A stretch of 63,715 nt of DNA from an uncultured Lachnospiraceae bacterium. GTDB lineage: Bacteria > Bacillota > Clostridia > Lachnospirales > Lachnospiraceae. The notes below the pieces were generated by a model. The model did no database searches. It was not told the origin of the DNA and worked only from the letters and a program-made list of their open reading frames with translations. The DNA lies in contig CAMVHB010000007.1 in the NCBI GenBank assembly GCA_947167155.1, forward strand, positions 1 through 63,715, given 5' to 3'. Every line of letters begins with the position of its first letter. The first letter of the stretch is position 1. This document shows positions 36,477 through 46,042 of this stretch, one piece after another. The position numbers and the translations under genes were made by a program.

Positions 36477-36522
36477 TCAAAAATAATACCGTCCGTAAAA
36501 GCACTGCCTTTACGGACGGTAT
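36477..36522 (-). terminator. strong intrinsic terminator after the DUF6465 gene
   Basis: On the minus strand a perfect 14-bp stem begins ATACCGTCCG (right arm 36509-36522) and closes with CGGACGGTAT (36486-36499), followed by TATTTTTG. It lies only about 40 nt before the htpG start. Confidence 0.88.
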
Positions 36523-36545
36523 AGAAATTTTTTTCTATGTATCTA

Positions 36546-36989
36546 TCAGCCGAAAAGCTTGATGCTTCCTGCATCACCATCAGCTACATAATAAACTGCA
36601 TTCTGAGAAGGCTTTACATAAACGTCGATCTTCTTCACCGACTTCTTCTTTGTGCTTGCAAGGATCTCAGCCTTGATGTCATCAATGTTCTTTGAGTTTC
36701 CGAAATCATCCTGGATCTCAACCTTCACCTTTGTGTCTATAGCCTTTGCGGCAACCTTTGCAACTGTCTTCTTCACTGCCTCACCAGCCTTTTCTACCGT
36801 CTTCTTTGCGGATGCAGATGCCTTTGCAGCTGTCTTCTTCACTGCAGTAGTCTTTTTCTTTGTTGTAGCAGCAGCCTTCTTTACTTCACCTGCAGCCTTT
36901 GTCTCAACTGCCTTTGCGTCCTTAGCAAGTTCTGTAGCAAGTTTCTTCATATCTGTTTCGGACTTTGCTACACTCTTCTTTGAATCCAT
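36546..36989 (-). CDS. DUF6465 family protein with histone-H1-like Lys/Ala tail
   Basis: The 147-residue protein has a low-complexity N-terminal part (residues about 10-85) built of lysine, alanine and threonine repeats such as KKTAAKASASAKKTVEKAG. The C-terminal domain of about 60 residues contains KVEIQDDFGN and VYVKPSQNAVYYVADG, which I recognise as DUF6465. The tail resembles bacterial histone-H1-like and HU-tail sequences, so nucleic-acid binding is likely but not shown. It has a perfect AGGAGG ribosome site, its own near-consensus promoter and a strong terminator, which together suggest high expression from a single-gene unit. Confidence 0.85.
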   Translation of the reverse strand: MDSKKSVAKSETDMKKLATELAKDAKAVETKAAGEVKKAAATTKKKTTAVKKTAAKASASAKKTVEKAGEAVKKTVAKVAAKAIDTKVKVEIQDDFGNSKNIDDIKAEILASTKKKSVKKIDVYVKPSQNAVYYVADGDAGSIKLFG

Positions 36990-37053
36990 TACTCTTTCCT
37001 CCTAAAGATCAAAGTGAAAAAAAAAACCTCTTTTTGTCACTAACGACTTCACA

Positions 37054-37081
37054 AGTATAACTCATTTTTTAATTTAGTCAA
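37054..37081 (-). promoter_or_regulatory. promoter of the DUF6465 gene
   Basis: On the minus strand TTGACT (37076-37081) and TATACT (37054-37059) are 16 bp apart. The -35 box lies just after the stop codon of the PrsA-like gene. Confidence 0.7.
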
Positions 37082-37092
37082 TTAAAAAGTAT

Positions 37093-38091
37093 TCAGATTA
37101 CAAGATGTTTTTGAAGCACCGTGAAAAACGAATCCCGCTTTTTTTCTGTATCTCCTTCACCTGAAAAGATCAGAGCACTGTCCCAGAACTCAGTATCCTC
37201 AGCGGTTACATACTTTCCCTTTGACTCTTCTATTACGTTTCTTATTGCGGATACTTTTCTTTCCTCGAGTATCTTGTTTTTGTTTTCCTCAGAGAGCTCA
37301 GCGTTATATTTGCTTAAGCACTTCACGATATAGTACTTTCCGCCTGCAGTGATGAGTCCGGATGTCTCATTATTCTCAAGACGAAAGATAACCTCCTCCG
37401 CCTCCTTCGGATAGGTATTTCTTCCAAAGGATATCTGCCCCTTTGTTCCTTCCGAGTACAGATTCATCACTTCCTCAAAGGACTTCCCCGTGTTGATCGC
37501 AGTGCTTGCCTTTGATGCCAATTCAGAGTCTGATATGACTATCACCTCGGCATCGATGACCCTGGCCTCATCCTCACTGACCTCCTGATCTACAGCCGCC
37601 ATCAGAGCATTACAGTTCCTCTGAGCGATATAGAACTTTTTGTATGCCTCTATAAGCTGCGCCTCGGAAACTCCGCAGTACTCCTTTTCCTTCTCGGACA
37701 TCAGAGAATAATAATCTTTGGCGCTATCCTCTATTCCCTTTTCCTCCTGCTGTGAAAGGCTGTCGGTTTCCTTGTCTTTTGCATCCATGGAAAGAACATA
37801 AGTCTCTGCTATCATATCCTTTACAGAGACCTTCACGCTCGAAGAAAGCCTTTTTAGATCAAAGCTGTTGTCCCAAATGCTCAACCCCATGATATTGTCA
37901 TAAAGGCTTCTGTAGTTAAGAAGATAAACATAAGCCTCCTCCTTCGGGCACCTCAGGTCCCCTACTGTAAGGACGCTTTGTACCCTGACAGGATCTGAAA
38001 AAACAACCCTCTTTCCGCCTATGCTGCAAGCGGAAAGAACGAGGGTAAAGGCAAGGAGCAGCGCTCCGAAAAACAGCTTCTTTTTTTTCAT
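37093..38091 (-). CDS. PrsA/SurA-like lipoprotein with parvulin-type domain
   Basis: The 332-residue protein has a basic start, a hydrophobic signal and a lipobox LVLSAC with cysteine at 22. A helical SurA_N-like region (about 35-165) is followed by a parvulin-type peptidyl-prolyl isomerase segment (about 175-265, with GKSFEEVMNLYSEG and GLITAGGKYYIVKC). PrsA lipoproteins help fold secreted proteins outside the membrane. Key isomerase residues are only partly conserved, so enzyme activity is uncertain. It is the last gene of the sufC to addA run, 4 bp after addA. Confidence 0.82.
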   Translation of the reverse strand: MKKKKLFFGALLLAFTLVLSACSIGGKRVVFSDPVRVQSVLTVGDLRCPKEEAYVYLLNYRSLYDNIMGLSIWDNSFDLKRLSSSVKVSVKDMIAETYVLSMDAKDKETDSLSQQEEKGIEDSAKDYYSLMSEKEKEYCGVSEAQLIEAYKKFYIAQRNCNALMAAVDQEVSEDEARVIDAEVIVISDSELASKASTAINTGKSFEEVMNLYSEGTKGQISFGRNTYPKEAEEVIFRLENNETSGLITAGGKYYIVKCLSKYNAELSEENKNKILEERKVSAIRNVIEESKGKYVTAEDTEFWDSALIFSGEGDTEKKRDSFFTVLQKHLVI

Positions 38092-38095
38092 GACC

Positions 38096-41000
38096 TTAAA
38101 TCTTTTCCTCCGAATTCAAAGCAAATGAATAAATATAAAGCCCTGAGACCTTCTTCTGATAAGCCTTTGAAAGAGCATCGGCGTAAAGCTTCAACTGAGT
38201 GGTGTAGCGCTTCTTTAAGGTGTCAGGGCTCTTCACCCTGTCGGTCTTGTAATCCAGAATAACGAGCTCATCATTTTCAAAAAAGAATACATCAACTATA
38301 CCCTGAATAAGCACATAGCCCTCCGTCCCGTTCTCTCCCGGGATAGTGTCCGACCTTGTCCTCATCAAAAAGGCCTTTTCCCTGAAAAGTTCCTTCCTTC
38401 CTGCCGCCTCATGCATCCTCCCGGCAAGAGGACTTTTAAGAAAGCATTTTATCTCCCTCTCATCAAGAAGTTCCTCTTCATCCTTTGATATGAGTCCCTT
38501 TTCCTTCATCCGAAGAAGTTCCTTCTCATAGGCCTCTTCGTGATCATCAAGTGAAAAATCGAAGCATTCAAGGAATCTATGGAAGGCTGTCCCTCTCCTT
38601 GAGCCCCGGGCATTTTCCTTTTCTCCGCCCATGAAGACCGGAACATATTTTACTCTTTCGAAAGGCTCACTGTAAAGCGAAGACGCCTCTTCATCTATCA
38701 TCAGTTCATCCGATCTTCTCGATTTCAGTTCACTGACTGAATATTTTGCCTTGAATACGATCTCCTTTTCATGAGGATAATGAAAGCCGGATCTTTCTAT
38801 ATAACCCTTCACAGTTTCAGACTTTATATAGTCCTTTGCAAAGATGATTGAAGGTCTCTTCTCTTTTTCCTCCTCACCACCGGAAATCTCCTCACTATCC
38901 TCTGTTAAGTCAAAAGGCGTTACCCTTTTTATTAAAAATAGATCATCTCTTTGTCTCGCTGCCGGAAGGATGTAATGAAGATAATCACTGCAATCAAGAC
39001 GGTCTGTAAATGACATTTCAAATGAGCCCATCATCCCCTCATTATCCTCACTGTCTGTGATCGTCCCTGTCACAATAAGCTTCTCCTGCGCCCTTGTAAG
39101 CGCAACATAAAGAAGCCTCAGCTCCTCACCTCTCCCTTCTCTCTTGTCTTTGAGCTTTGCTATAAGCTCCGCCTGCGTCTTTTCAGTTATTCGCTTTTCA
39201 CTGTCAAAGGCTTCAGTAAAAAGGCCGTTTTTAGGTGACACGAAAACCGCTCCCTGTGAAGAGGGGGTTGAAAACTTCCTGCCCGCTCCATAAAGGATAA
39301 CTATGGGAAACTGAAGTCCCTTGCTCTTATGTATGGTCATGAGACGAACATCCAAAGAAGCCTCGTTTTCTTCGATGCTGCCTCCGGAGGGACTTAAGTA
39401 CTCCTTTTGCTTTTTAAGAAAGCGTATGAAATTGAAGATTCCCTTTCCTGAAAGTCTTTCAAAATCATCGCAGAGCGCGAGTATCCTCTGAAGATTCTCT
39501 CTTCTTAACTTTCCGTTTGGCATGGCAGAGACTATGTTCAAAAAAGCTGTCCTGTCATAGATATATTCGATAAGCTCCCTGACAGTTCCTTTATTCGCCC
39601 TCTCCCTTAAGTCAATAAAAAAATCAAGAAAATCCTTGGCTCTCCCGCTTTTCTTCTCACTGCTCAAATACTTTCTGAAAGCTTCAAAAAAGAAGCCCTT
39701 TTTCTCCCTGCCTCTTATGAGCAGCAGCTCTTCATCGGAAAAATTGCATATTGGGCTTTTAAGAACAGTCACAAGTGAGAGATCATCGCGGGGATTGTCT
39801 ATTATCGAAAGAAGAGCCATGATCACATTGGCTTCATTACTATCAAGATAGTTTTCCTTCTCTACCATTGAAAGCCCAATGCCTTTTTTTGAGAAAGCAT
39901 CCGAAAGTTCCTGATAAGTGCCCTTTGTGCTTCTTGAAAGGATCACTATGTCGTTGGGGAGTGCCTTTCTCATTTTGGAATTTTTCCTGTCATAAACAAA
40001 AAAAGTGTCAAGGATATCTGAAACTATGTCCGAACAATATTTTGCCTCATAATCATTTTTTCTGAGATAATCTCCTCTTTCATCTTCTTCTTTTGGCCAC
40101 TCAAGCAAATGGACCTCAGTGATGTTTTTTTCGGTGTCATCAGGGAACGAAGCCCCCAACTTCAGGCTCTCCCTTTCATCATATTCTATCCCGCCGACAT
40201 CCTTTTTCATGGCTTTTTGAAATATTGAATTTACAGAAGAGATCACTGATGCCCTGCTCCTGAAATTTTTGTCAAGAAGTATCAGTCTGTCTCTTTTTCC
40301 ATCATTTGAAAATGATTCATATTTTTTTTCAAATATCGTAGGGTCTGCATGACGAAAGCCATATATAGACTGCTTCATGTCACCTACCATAAAGTAATTC
40401 CCATAAACTTCATCCTCGGTAACAAGACTCTTTAATATGGTTTCCTGAAGAGAGTTGGAATCCTGGTATTCATCAACCATTATCTCTTCGAAGTAGTTTG
40501 AGAGCTCTGTCGCAGCGTTTCTTTTCTCCTTTGTTTCTTCATCGATAAGTATGGAAAGTGCCAGATGCTCGCAATCTGAAAAATCCATCACTCCTTTTTT
40601 TCTTTTTTCAAGAAGAAATCTTTCGTAAAACTCTGTCGAAAGCTCTATAAGTATCCGGGCAAAATCTTCTGCCTTCTTCAGGTCTTCAAATATTGTTTCT
40701 TCGCTCTTTTCGAAATATTTCTTGAAAAGATCGGTAACTACCTTTCTCGCCTTATTTCTCCTCTTTTTTACCTCATCATCATAGTCTTCTTTTTTGTGTC
40801 CCTTGCCCGGAAGTCTTGATGAATTTTCTGAATATGATATGAACCCCTGCCTTAGTCCGTAAAAGCTGTCCTCCTCTGCAATATCAGAAATCAGCTGCCG
40901 CTCTTCCTCAAAGAAAATGCTGTAGGAATCATCTTCCGGATAAAGCCCTATCAGATCATCATAGACACTCACGACAGAACCCAGCCTTTCTCTTGTATAA

Positions 41001-41656
41001 TTAATGAGAAAGGTCATATCAGGGCTGTTTATGAGTTCTTCTGCATTTTCAAAGGAATAGGGACACAGCAGTCCTTTCAGATATTCCTTCGGCCAGGCGG
41101 CTGAAGAAACCGGAGCAAGTATCGTTTTTATTGCTGTAGAGAGGTCTTTGCTCTTTACGTCGCGCGAAAAATATTCAAGAAGCTTTTGAAAATCCTCGCT
41201 CCCTTCTTCATATTTTTCATCAAGGAAATCCCTCATCACATCTTCTTCGATCACTGCAAGCTCGGCCTCATCAGCGATACGAAGAGACGGATCAACTCCG
41301 GCATCCTGAAAATAATTTTTGAACACATATACGCAAAAGCTGTCTATCGTAGTGATCTTTGCATTATCAAGAAGGAGCATCTGGCGCCTTAGATTGTTGT
41401 CGAAGGGATCACTTGCATACAACTCTGAAAGCCTTTGATATATCCTCTCCTTCATCTCATGGGCAGCCTGTCTTGTAAAAGTCAGGACAAGTATCCTGTC
41501 GACATCTACGGGAGCGTCTTTGTCAGTAATCTTCATTACGACCCTTTCAGACAGGACCGCAGTCTTTCCGCTTCCTGCCGCAGCAGAAACCAGGATATTC
41601 TTTTTTCTTTCGTTTATGACAGCCTGCTGTGAAGCAGTAAATTTCATTTCAGCCAT
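38096..41656 (-). CDS. addA: AddA: helicase-nuclease subunit of AddAB
   Basis: The 1186-residue protein has the N-terminal KFTASQQAVI motif, Walker A SAAAGSGKTAVLSERV, the DEYQDSN Walker B, GDMKQSIYGFRHADP, and VALTRAQEKL. The C-terminal RecB-type nuclease has GTAFHRFLECF and VILDYKTDRV. AddAB processes double-strand ends for RecA loading in the cytoplasm, with AddA providing ATP-driven unwinding and one nuclease site. The gene starts 3 bp after the addB stop and is followed closely by the PrsA-like gene. Confidence 0.97.
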   Translation of the reverse strand: MAEMKFTASQQAVINERKKNILVSAAAGSGKTAVLSERVVMKITDKDAPVDVDRILVLTFTRQAAHEMKERIYQRLSELYASDPFDNNLRRQMLLLDNAKITTIDSFCVYVFKNYFQDAGVDPSLRIADEAELAVIEEDVMRDFLDEKYEEGSEDFQKLLEYFSRDVKSKDLSTAIKTILAPVSSAAWPKEYLKGLLCPYSFENAEELINSPDMTFLINYTRERLGSVVSVYDDLIGLYPEDDSYSIFFEEERQLISDIAEEDSFYGLRQGFISYSENSSRLPGKGHKKEDYDDEVKKRRNKARKVVTDLFKKYFEKSEETIFEDLKKAEDFARILIELSTEFYERFLLEKRKKGVMDFSDCEHLALSILIDEETKEKRNAATELSNYFEEIMVDEYQDSNSLQETILKSLVTEDEVYGNYFMVGDMKQSIYGFRHADPTIFEKKYESFSNDGKRDRLILLDKNFRSRASVISSVNSIFQKAMKKDVGGIEYDERESLKLGASFPDDTEKNITEVHLLEWPKEEDERGDYLRKNDYEAKYCSDIVSDILDTFFVYDRKNSKMRKALPNDIVILSRSTKGTYQELSDAFSKKGIGLSMVEKENYLDSNEANVIMALLSIIDNPRDDLSLVTVLKSPICNFSDEELLLIRGREKKGFFFEAFRKYLSSEKKSGRAKDFLDFFIDLRERANKGTVRELIEYIYDRTAFLNIVSAMPNGKLRRENLQRILALCDDFERLSGKGIFNFIRFLKKQKEYLSPSGGSIEENEASLDVRLMTIHKSKGLQFPIVILYGAGRKFSTPSSQGAVFVSPKNGLFTEAFDSEKRITEKTQAELIAKLKDKREGRGEELRLLYVALTRAQEKLIVTGTITDSEDNEGMMGSFEMSFTDRLDCSDYLHYILPAARQRDDLFLIKRVTPFDLTEDSEEISGGEEEKEKRPSIIFAKDYIKSETVKGYIERSGFHYPHEKEIVFKAKYSVSELKSRRSDELMIDEEASSLYSEPFERVKYVPVFMGGEKENARGSRRGTAFHRFLECFDFSLDDHEEAYEKELLRMKEKGLISKDEEELLDEREIKCFLKSPLAGRMHEAAGRKELFREKAFLMRTRSDTIPGENGTEGYVLIQGIVDVFFFENDELVILDYKTDRVKSPDTLKKRYTTQLKLYADALSKAYQKKVSGLYIYSFALNSEEKI

Positions 41657-41659
41657 TTT

Positions 41660-44600
41660 TCATCCTTTTTTCAGCTTTTCCCTGCAGTCTGAAATATCTT
41701 TTTTTGAAAGCCTTCTGTATGAACAGCCTGTTCTCCCGTCCTCAAAACCGCATATCGAAAGGTATGGGCAGTAACTGCATGCATTCTTCATCTGCCTGTC
41801 CGCTCCTGCTTCAAAGATCTTAAGATACGGACTTACAGGAAACTGTCCATGCATTATGGCTTCACCTGAGTCTATGATATTCTTCCTTACCAGCAATGAT
41901 AATGTACCAATATCCTCTGATGAGAGACATACCTTCCTGTTCGTCTCGGAAGGCTCACCGTTTTTCTTTGTTGAAAGAGGAACAACGGGGGACTTCCCTG
42001 AAAAGCTGTCATCCGCAGGAGATAGTATCTTTTCATCAAAGGCTATGAGGTTTTCTTCATCGGAATTCAAAAGTCCATTCATCCTGTGGGAAAGAATACG
42101 CTTTCTGAATAGCTCATCATCATCAATTGAGCCCGTTTCAAGGATCGGGTCCTTTATTACGGAATAAAGAATTCCGCCCGGAACGATCTTCTTTTTTGCG
42201 GGACTATTATTATCAAATATCCTCTGACCCTCTGAAAGATAGGTAAATAGCTGCATCTCAAGACCGTAATAGATGTCAGAGAGATCTATCTCACGATCAG
42301 AGGATTTGTAATCTATGACACGAAGAAATGCCTTCTCACCCGTCTCATACACATCTATCCTGTCTATCGATCCAGTCATCAGTAGTTTGCTTTTGTTTGA
42401 AAGAACGATCTCATCCTTTGCCTCATGAAGACTCTGCTCAAAAAGCCGTGGCTCATATCTGCCCCTCCCCACCTGAAAATGAAGAGCTTCTATGGTTGAC
42501 AGCAGTGTCCTCTTCATATTCTTCATCATGTGAAGTGTGGAAGTTTTTTCAAGATCCCTTGCCTTTTTCAAAAGGAGTACTTCCTTTTCAAAGGCCATAT
42601 CAAAAAAACGATGTACCTCTTCATTTGATATGTCAAAAAATGTTCCCTTGCTTTCGAGGAGCATTTTGGAATAGGTCGAGAGCACGGCATGATAGAAAGA
42701 GCCTATATCTGCATTTGACATGTCATAAAAGCTCTTTTCCTTCAATGAAAGCTCATATCTCAGGAAGTAGGAATAGGGGCAGCTTTCATATTGAGAGAGA
42801 TTCGATACACTGCCTTTTATCACACCTTCATGGATTTTTTCCATAGTCTCACAGGATATGGAATGCTCCTCATAAACGCCCTCAAACTGAGAAAGCAGAC
42901 ACCTTCCCTTCTTCTCATCAAGGGAAAGAAAGTAAGGGAGAGCATTTGAGAGTTCCTCCATTTCATTCGCGTCTGACTCGCCCTCATTCACTTTCATCAG
43001 AGCTTCAGCGATATGATCAAAGAGGGTATCAAAAGAAACTGCGCGAAGTTCAAACGGAAGTCCTTTGACAACCCCACTCTCTTTTCTATTTGGAAAGAGA
43101 GCTGCCACTTCACTGATAAGGTATGAGGGTCTTTTTGTCCCACCCTTCATGTCGTGGGTAGGATATGTCAAAAACAGCCGTTCAGACGGCTTTGTAAGCC
43201 CAAGATAAAGATAAAACCTCTGAATGAAGGCTCTCTGCCTCCCTGATGGAGCAATCTCAAGATCAAGGGATAAGAGCCCTTCCCTCTCTGTTTCCGAGAT
43301 GATGCCTCCATTTGAAAGGTTGCCGGGGATCGCGGAATCATCCACTCCAACAAGAAATAGCACCTTTATGTCTTCGACCCTGGTTCTTTCAAGATCTCCC
43401 ACGGTGACGCAGTCACTTGAAAATGGAAGTGAAAACAGGGATATCTCCGATATTGAAAGCTCGAGAAGCTCCTTAAACTTTTCAAGGGAGATCACTTCTT
43501 CACCAAGGATCTCCACCATCATGTCAAGCTGATCCATGATATACGGATAGACCTTTTCAAACTCATAGGACCGCTCTATGTCGCCCTCCTCATCCGCTTC
43601 ATCCTTCATTCTCCAAAGCTCTTCTTCAATTTCAAGCTCTGTGAAAAGAGTATAGAGCGTTGTTGCGTAGTCTTTTACATTATTCTCCTTCCTTTTCATG
43701 GAGGAAAAGAAGGTAGAAAGGGACTTCATTATTCTCTCCCGAACGGAATTTATCGTCACAAGGTCATCCGGTGAAAACCCATCGGGAAGGAGAAAAAAAC
43801 CGTGCTCATATTTTTTGTGACCACGTATTCCTGTGGAAAACAGGAAGCTGTCAAAGAGGTCTGCTTCATCTGAAGAGACACCCGAAAGTGATGACCGAAG
43901 ATATTTCATCACAGAATCGTATGAGAAATCAAAAAGAACTATATCAAGGGCGCTCTCGATCAGATTGATCAGGGGATCGTTTACACACTTTCGATCAATA
44001 TCAAGATTGTAAGGAACAGAGTATCGCTGAAATATCCCGGGGACAAGGGGGGCATATTCCGAAAGAGACGGCATGAGCACGGCAAAATCACGATAACGAT
44101 AGCCTTGCTCTCTTACCATGGAAAGTATCTTTGCGGATACATATGTAAGTTCAAGAAGAGGTGTTTCAAAACGCATTATGCTTATATCTTTGCCCTCATC
44201 TTCAGTATCTGCTTTTGTCTTCGGCCGGAATACTCTCCGTGAAAGGGATAGAATATCATTTGATAAAAAGCGCCTCACTTCGCCCTTCTTTTGGAAGAGT
44301 CGTTTAAGCTCGCGTACCTCACAGCCCGCTTCCCTTCCGATATCAGAGAGTCTCATTACCGTCTTTTTTGTAAGAAAAAATAGATTTTCCTCAAAAGTAC
44401 CGCTGTAAGGATCCTCCTCGTCACCGATGCAAAGAGAGAATATGAGCCTGCAGTCATAGGACAACAGCTTCCTGATCACTTTGTATTGAAGAGGCGTGAA
44501 GCCCGTAAATCCGTCAAAGAAAAAGACGGCTTCATTCTCTCCCCCGGCCATTTCGGAAAGGTCAAGTACCTCTGTCAAAAGTGAGAGAAGCTCATCTCCA

Positions 44601-45136
44601 ACAGTATATTTTCCGGCTATTTCGGAAAGAAAGCCCTCATAAAGGACTGCGATATCAAGGAGCTTCTTCCGGAACACAGGCGAAAACGCACTCTCTTCAT
44701 CCCTGGCCTTTGATGAAAGACAGGCGGGGGAAATATCATACTGCATGAGTTCGGAAATGAAGGACTTGATCTCATCCACCATTCCCGCTTTTTCAAGTGC
44801 CTTTGCAGACAGCACTGAAAGCTCATCCTTTTTCTTTGCGATGACCTTTGAAAGCACGAGCGCTTTTCCGCTGTCAAAAAGCACTTTTGAAAGCCCGGTT
44901 GAGAGCTCATTAAATACCCTTCTCGCAAACCTTTCAAAGGAAAGCACCTCGACATTCACCGTGACCCCTGACTCAAACTCCCTGCATAGCGCCATCTGTG
45001 CTGAGAAGGTATACTGGTCCGGGACAATGAAAAAGCAGGTCCTCGTTCTTTTCTCAAAGGCAAGGTCATGTGCCGTTTTCCTGAGATAGGACGATTTCCC
45101 GCTTCCCGCACTTCCGAATACAAATTCAATGCTCAA
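41660..45136 (-). CDS. addB: AddB: nuclease subunit of AddAB with iron-sulfur site
   Basis: The 1158-residue protein starts with Walker A FGSAGSGKSSYLRK and carries a C-terminal nuclease domain with LRVIDYKSSDRE (near 940). Four cysteines sit where AddB binds its structural [4Fe-4S] cluster: C786 in YESCPYSYF, and C1120, C1123 and C1129 in NACSYCPYLSICGF. This C-x2-C-x5-C spacing matches the known family pattern. AddB cuts the 5'-ended strand and recognises the Chi-like control site. It starts one base after the small membrane protein gene and belongs to the same run as sufCBDSU. Confidence 0.97.
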   Translation of the reverse strand: MSIEFVFGSAGSGKSSYLRKTAHDLAFEKRTRTCFFIVPDQYTFSAQMALCREFESGVTVNVEVLSFERFARRVFNELSTGLSKVLFDSGKALVLSKVIAKKKDELSVLSAKALEKAGMVDEIKSFISELMQYDISPACLSSKARDEESAFSPVFRKKLLDIAVLYEGFLSEIAGKYTVGDELLSLLTEVLDLSEMAGGENEAVFFFDGFTGFTPLQYKVIRKLLSYDCRLIFSLCIGDEEDPYSGTFEENLFFLTKKTVMRLSDIGREAGCEVRELKRLFQKKGEVRRFLSNDILSLSRRVFRPKTKADTEDEGKDISIMRFETPLLELTYVSAKILSMVREQGYRYRDFAVLMPSLSEYAPLVPGIFQRYSVPYNLDIDRKCVNDPLINLIESALDIVLFDFSYDSVMKYLRSSLSGVSSDEADLFDSFLFSTGIRGHKKYEHGFFLLPDGFSPDDLVTINSVRERIMKSLSTFFSSMKRKENNVKDYATTLYTLFTELEIEEELWRMKDEADEEGDIERSYEFEKVYPYIMDQLDMMVEILGEEVISLEKFKELLELSISEISLFSLPFSSDCVTVGDLERTRVEDIKVLFLVGVDDSAIPGNLSNGGIISETEREGLLSLDLEIAPSGRQRAFIQRFYLYLGLTKPSERLFLTYPTHDMKGGTKRPSYLISEVAALFPNRKESGVVKGLPFELRAVSFDTLFDHIAEALMKVNEGESDANEMEELSNALPYFLSLDEKKGRCLLSQFEGVYEEHSISCETMEKIHEGVIKGSVSNLSQYESCPYSYFLRYELSLKEKSFYDMSNADIGSFYHAVLSTYSKMLLESKGTFFDISNEEVHRFFDMAFEKEVLLLKKARDLEKTSTLHMMKNMKRTLLSTIEALHFQVGRGRYEPRLFEQSLHEAKDEIVLSNKSKLLMTGSIDRIDVYETGEKAFLRVIDYKSSDREIDLSDIYYGLEMQLFTYLSEGQRIFDNNSPAKKKIVPGGILYSVIKDPILETGSIDDDELFRKRILSHRMNGLLNSDEENLIAFDEKILSPADDSFSGKSPVVPLSTKKNGEPSETNRKVCLSSEDIGTLSLLVRKNIIDSGEAIMHGQFPVSPYLKIFEAGADRQMKNACSYCPYLSICGFEDGRTGCSYRRLSKKDISDCREKLKKG

Positions 45137-45137
45137 T

Positions 45138-45623
45138 TCATTCTTCCCCTTTTTTCAGATCCTCTTCACTCGAGATTCCATACTGCCGCATGAATTCACG
45201 AAGGTCCTTTTCATCACGTATCAGCATCTTCTCTTCAAACCTTCCGCTGCCTTTCAAAAGAAAGCCCGCAACACGTTCTCCGTTCGCAAGATTCTTTCTT
45301 ATGACCGGAGTCCTTACATTTTTGTCATACTTCTTTACAGATCTGTCCAAAAAAAAAGCATTTCTTTCTTTGTCCAGCTTTTTGTAGCTTTTGATCTCGC
45401 GGTTCAGCTTCTCATCATCTACAGGCGGCTTTCTTTGCATGAGACCGATGATAAGCCCCGCTACAAGGCTGATCACAAGAAATACAGCTCCGTATGAGCC
45501 ATGCCTTCCCAAAAGAAAAACAATAAAGAAAAAGCCCCCTATTATGAGGCCGATCGTCATCCCTTCGGATGCATAAGTATCTATTGTCTCGTTAGGATCG
45601 ATCTTTCGCTTTTTCTTACTCAT
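45138..45623 (-). CDS. small membrane protein of unknown function between sufU and addB
   Basis: I do not recognise a family. The 161-residue protein begins MSKKKRKIDPNET, has two membrane segments (about residues 20-60: GMTIGLIIGGFFFIVFLLG and AVFLVISLVAGLIIGLMQ), then a basic cytoplasmic domain with KKYDKNVRTPVIRKNLANGERVAGF-type segments. The ATG at 45623 overlaps the sufU stop as ATGA, so it is translationally coupled; an in-frame start at 45671 would lie deep in sufU. addB starts one base after its stop. Position suggests a link to the suf or add functions, but nothing in the sequence proves it. Confidence 0.78.
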   Translation of the reverse strand: MSKKKRKIDPNETIDTYASEGMTIGLIIGGFFFIVFLLGRHGSYGAVFLVISLVAGLIIGLMQRKPPVDDEKLNREIKSYKKLDKERNAFFLDRSVKKYDKNVRTPVIRKNLANGERVAGFLLKGSGRFEEKMLIRDEKDLREFMRQYGISSEEDLKKGEE

Positions 45624-46039
45624 TTTTCCGAAAGCATTTCCTCCATCGTGTGCCAGCCTAAGACTGCGCACTTCACACGGGCCGGCATATGGGATATGTC
45701 TGAAAGGACGCCGGCTTCCTCAAGTTCCTCCTTCTCTTCATCCGTGACCTCTCCCTTTATCATGCGAAGAAAGATCTCCGAAAGCCTTTTTGCTTCATCT
45801 ACCTTCTTGCCTATCACAAGGTCGAGCATCATATCGCACGAGGCCTGGGATATGGCACAGCCATCCCCTGAAAAGGCCCCGTCCGTGATCACTCCGTCAC
45901 TGACCTTGAAGGACAATATGATATCGTCACCACAGGAGGGGTTTACCCCCTCAAGGGTCAGATCCGCATCAGAAAGCTCATGCTTATGCGTCGGATGCAC
46001 ATTATGTTCTGTTAATATCTCATTATAAAAGGTATTCAT
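45620..46039 (-). CDS. sufU: SufU: iron-sulfur/zinc sulfur-transfer partner of SufS
   Basis: The 139-residue protein has the conserved cysteines of SufU: NPSCGDD, SGDGCAISQASC and RVKCAVLGW. The usual SxS after GCAIS is SQASC here. In Firmicutes SufU accepts persulfide sulfur from SufS and passes it to the SufBCD scaffold. It is 3 bp from sufS and overlaps the next gene by 4 bp. Confidence 0.95.
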   Translation of the reverse strand: MNTFYNEILTEHNVHPTHKHELSDADLTLEGVNPSCGDDIILSFKVSDGVITDGAFSGDGCAISQASCDMMLDLVIGKKVDEAKRLSEIFLRMIKGEVTDEEKEELEEAGVLSDISHMPARVKCAVLGWHTMEEMLSEK

Positions 46040-46042
46040 TTT

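Noticed and set aside
36439-36504. N-terminal extension of HtpG
   Set aside because: It lies between the DUF6465 terminator and the ribosome site; HtpG homology starts at MASKHGS.
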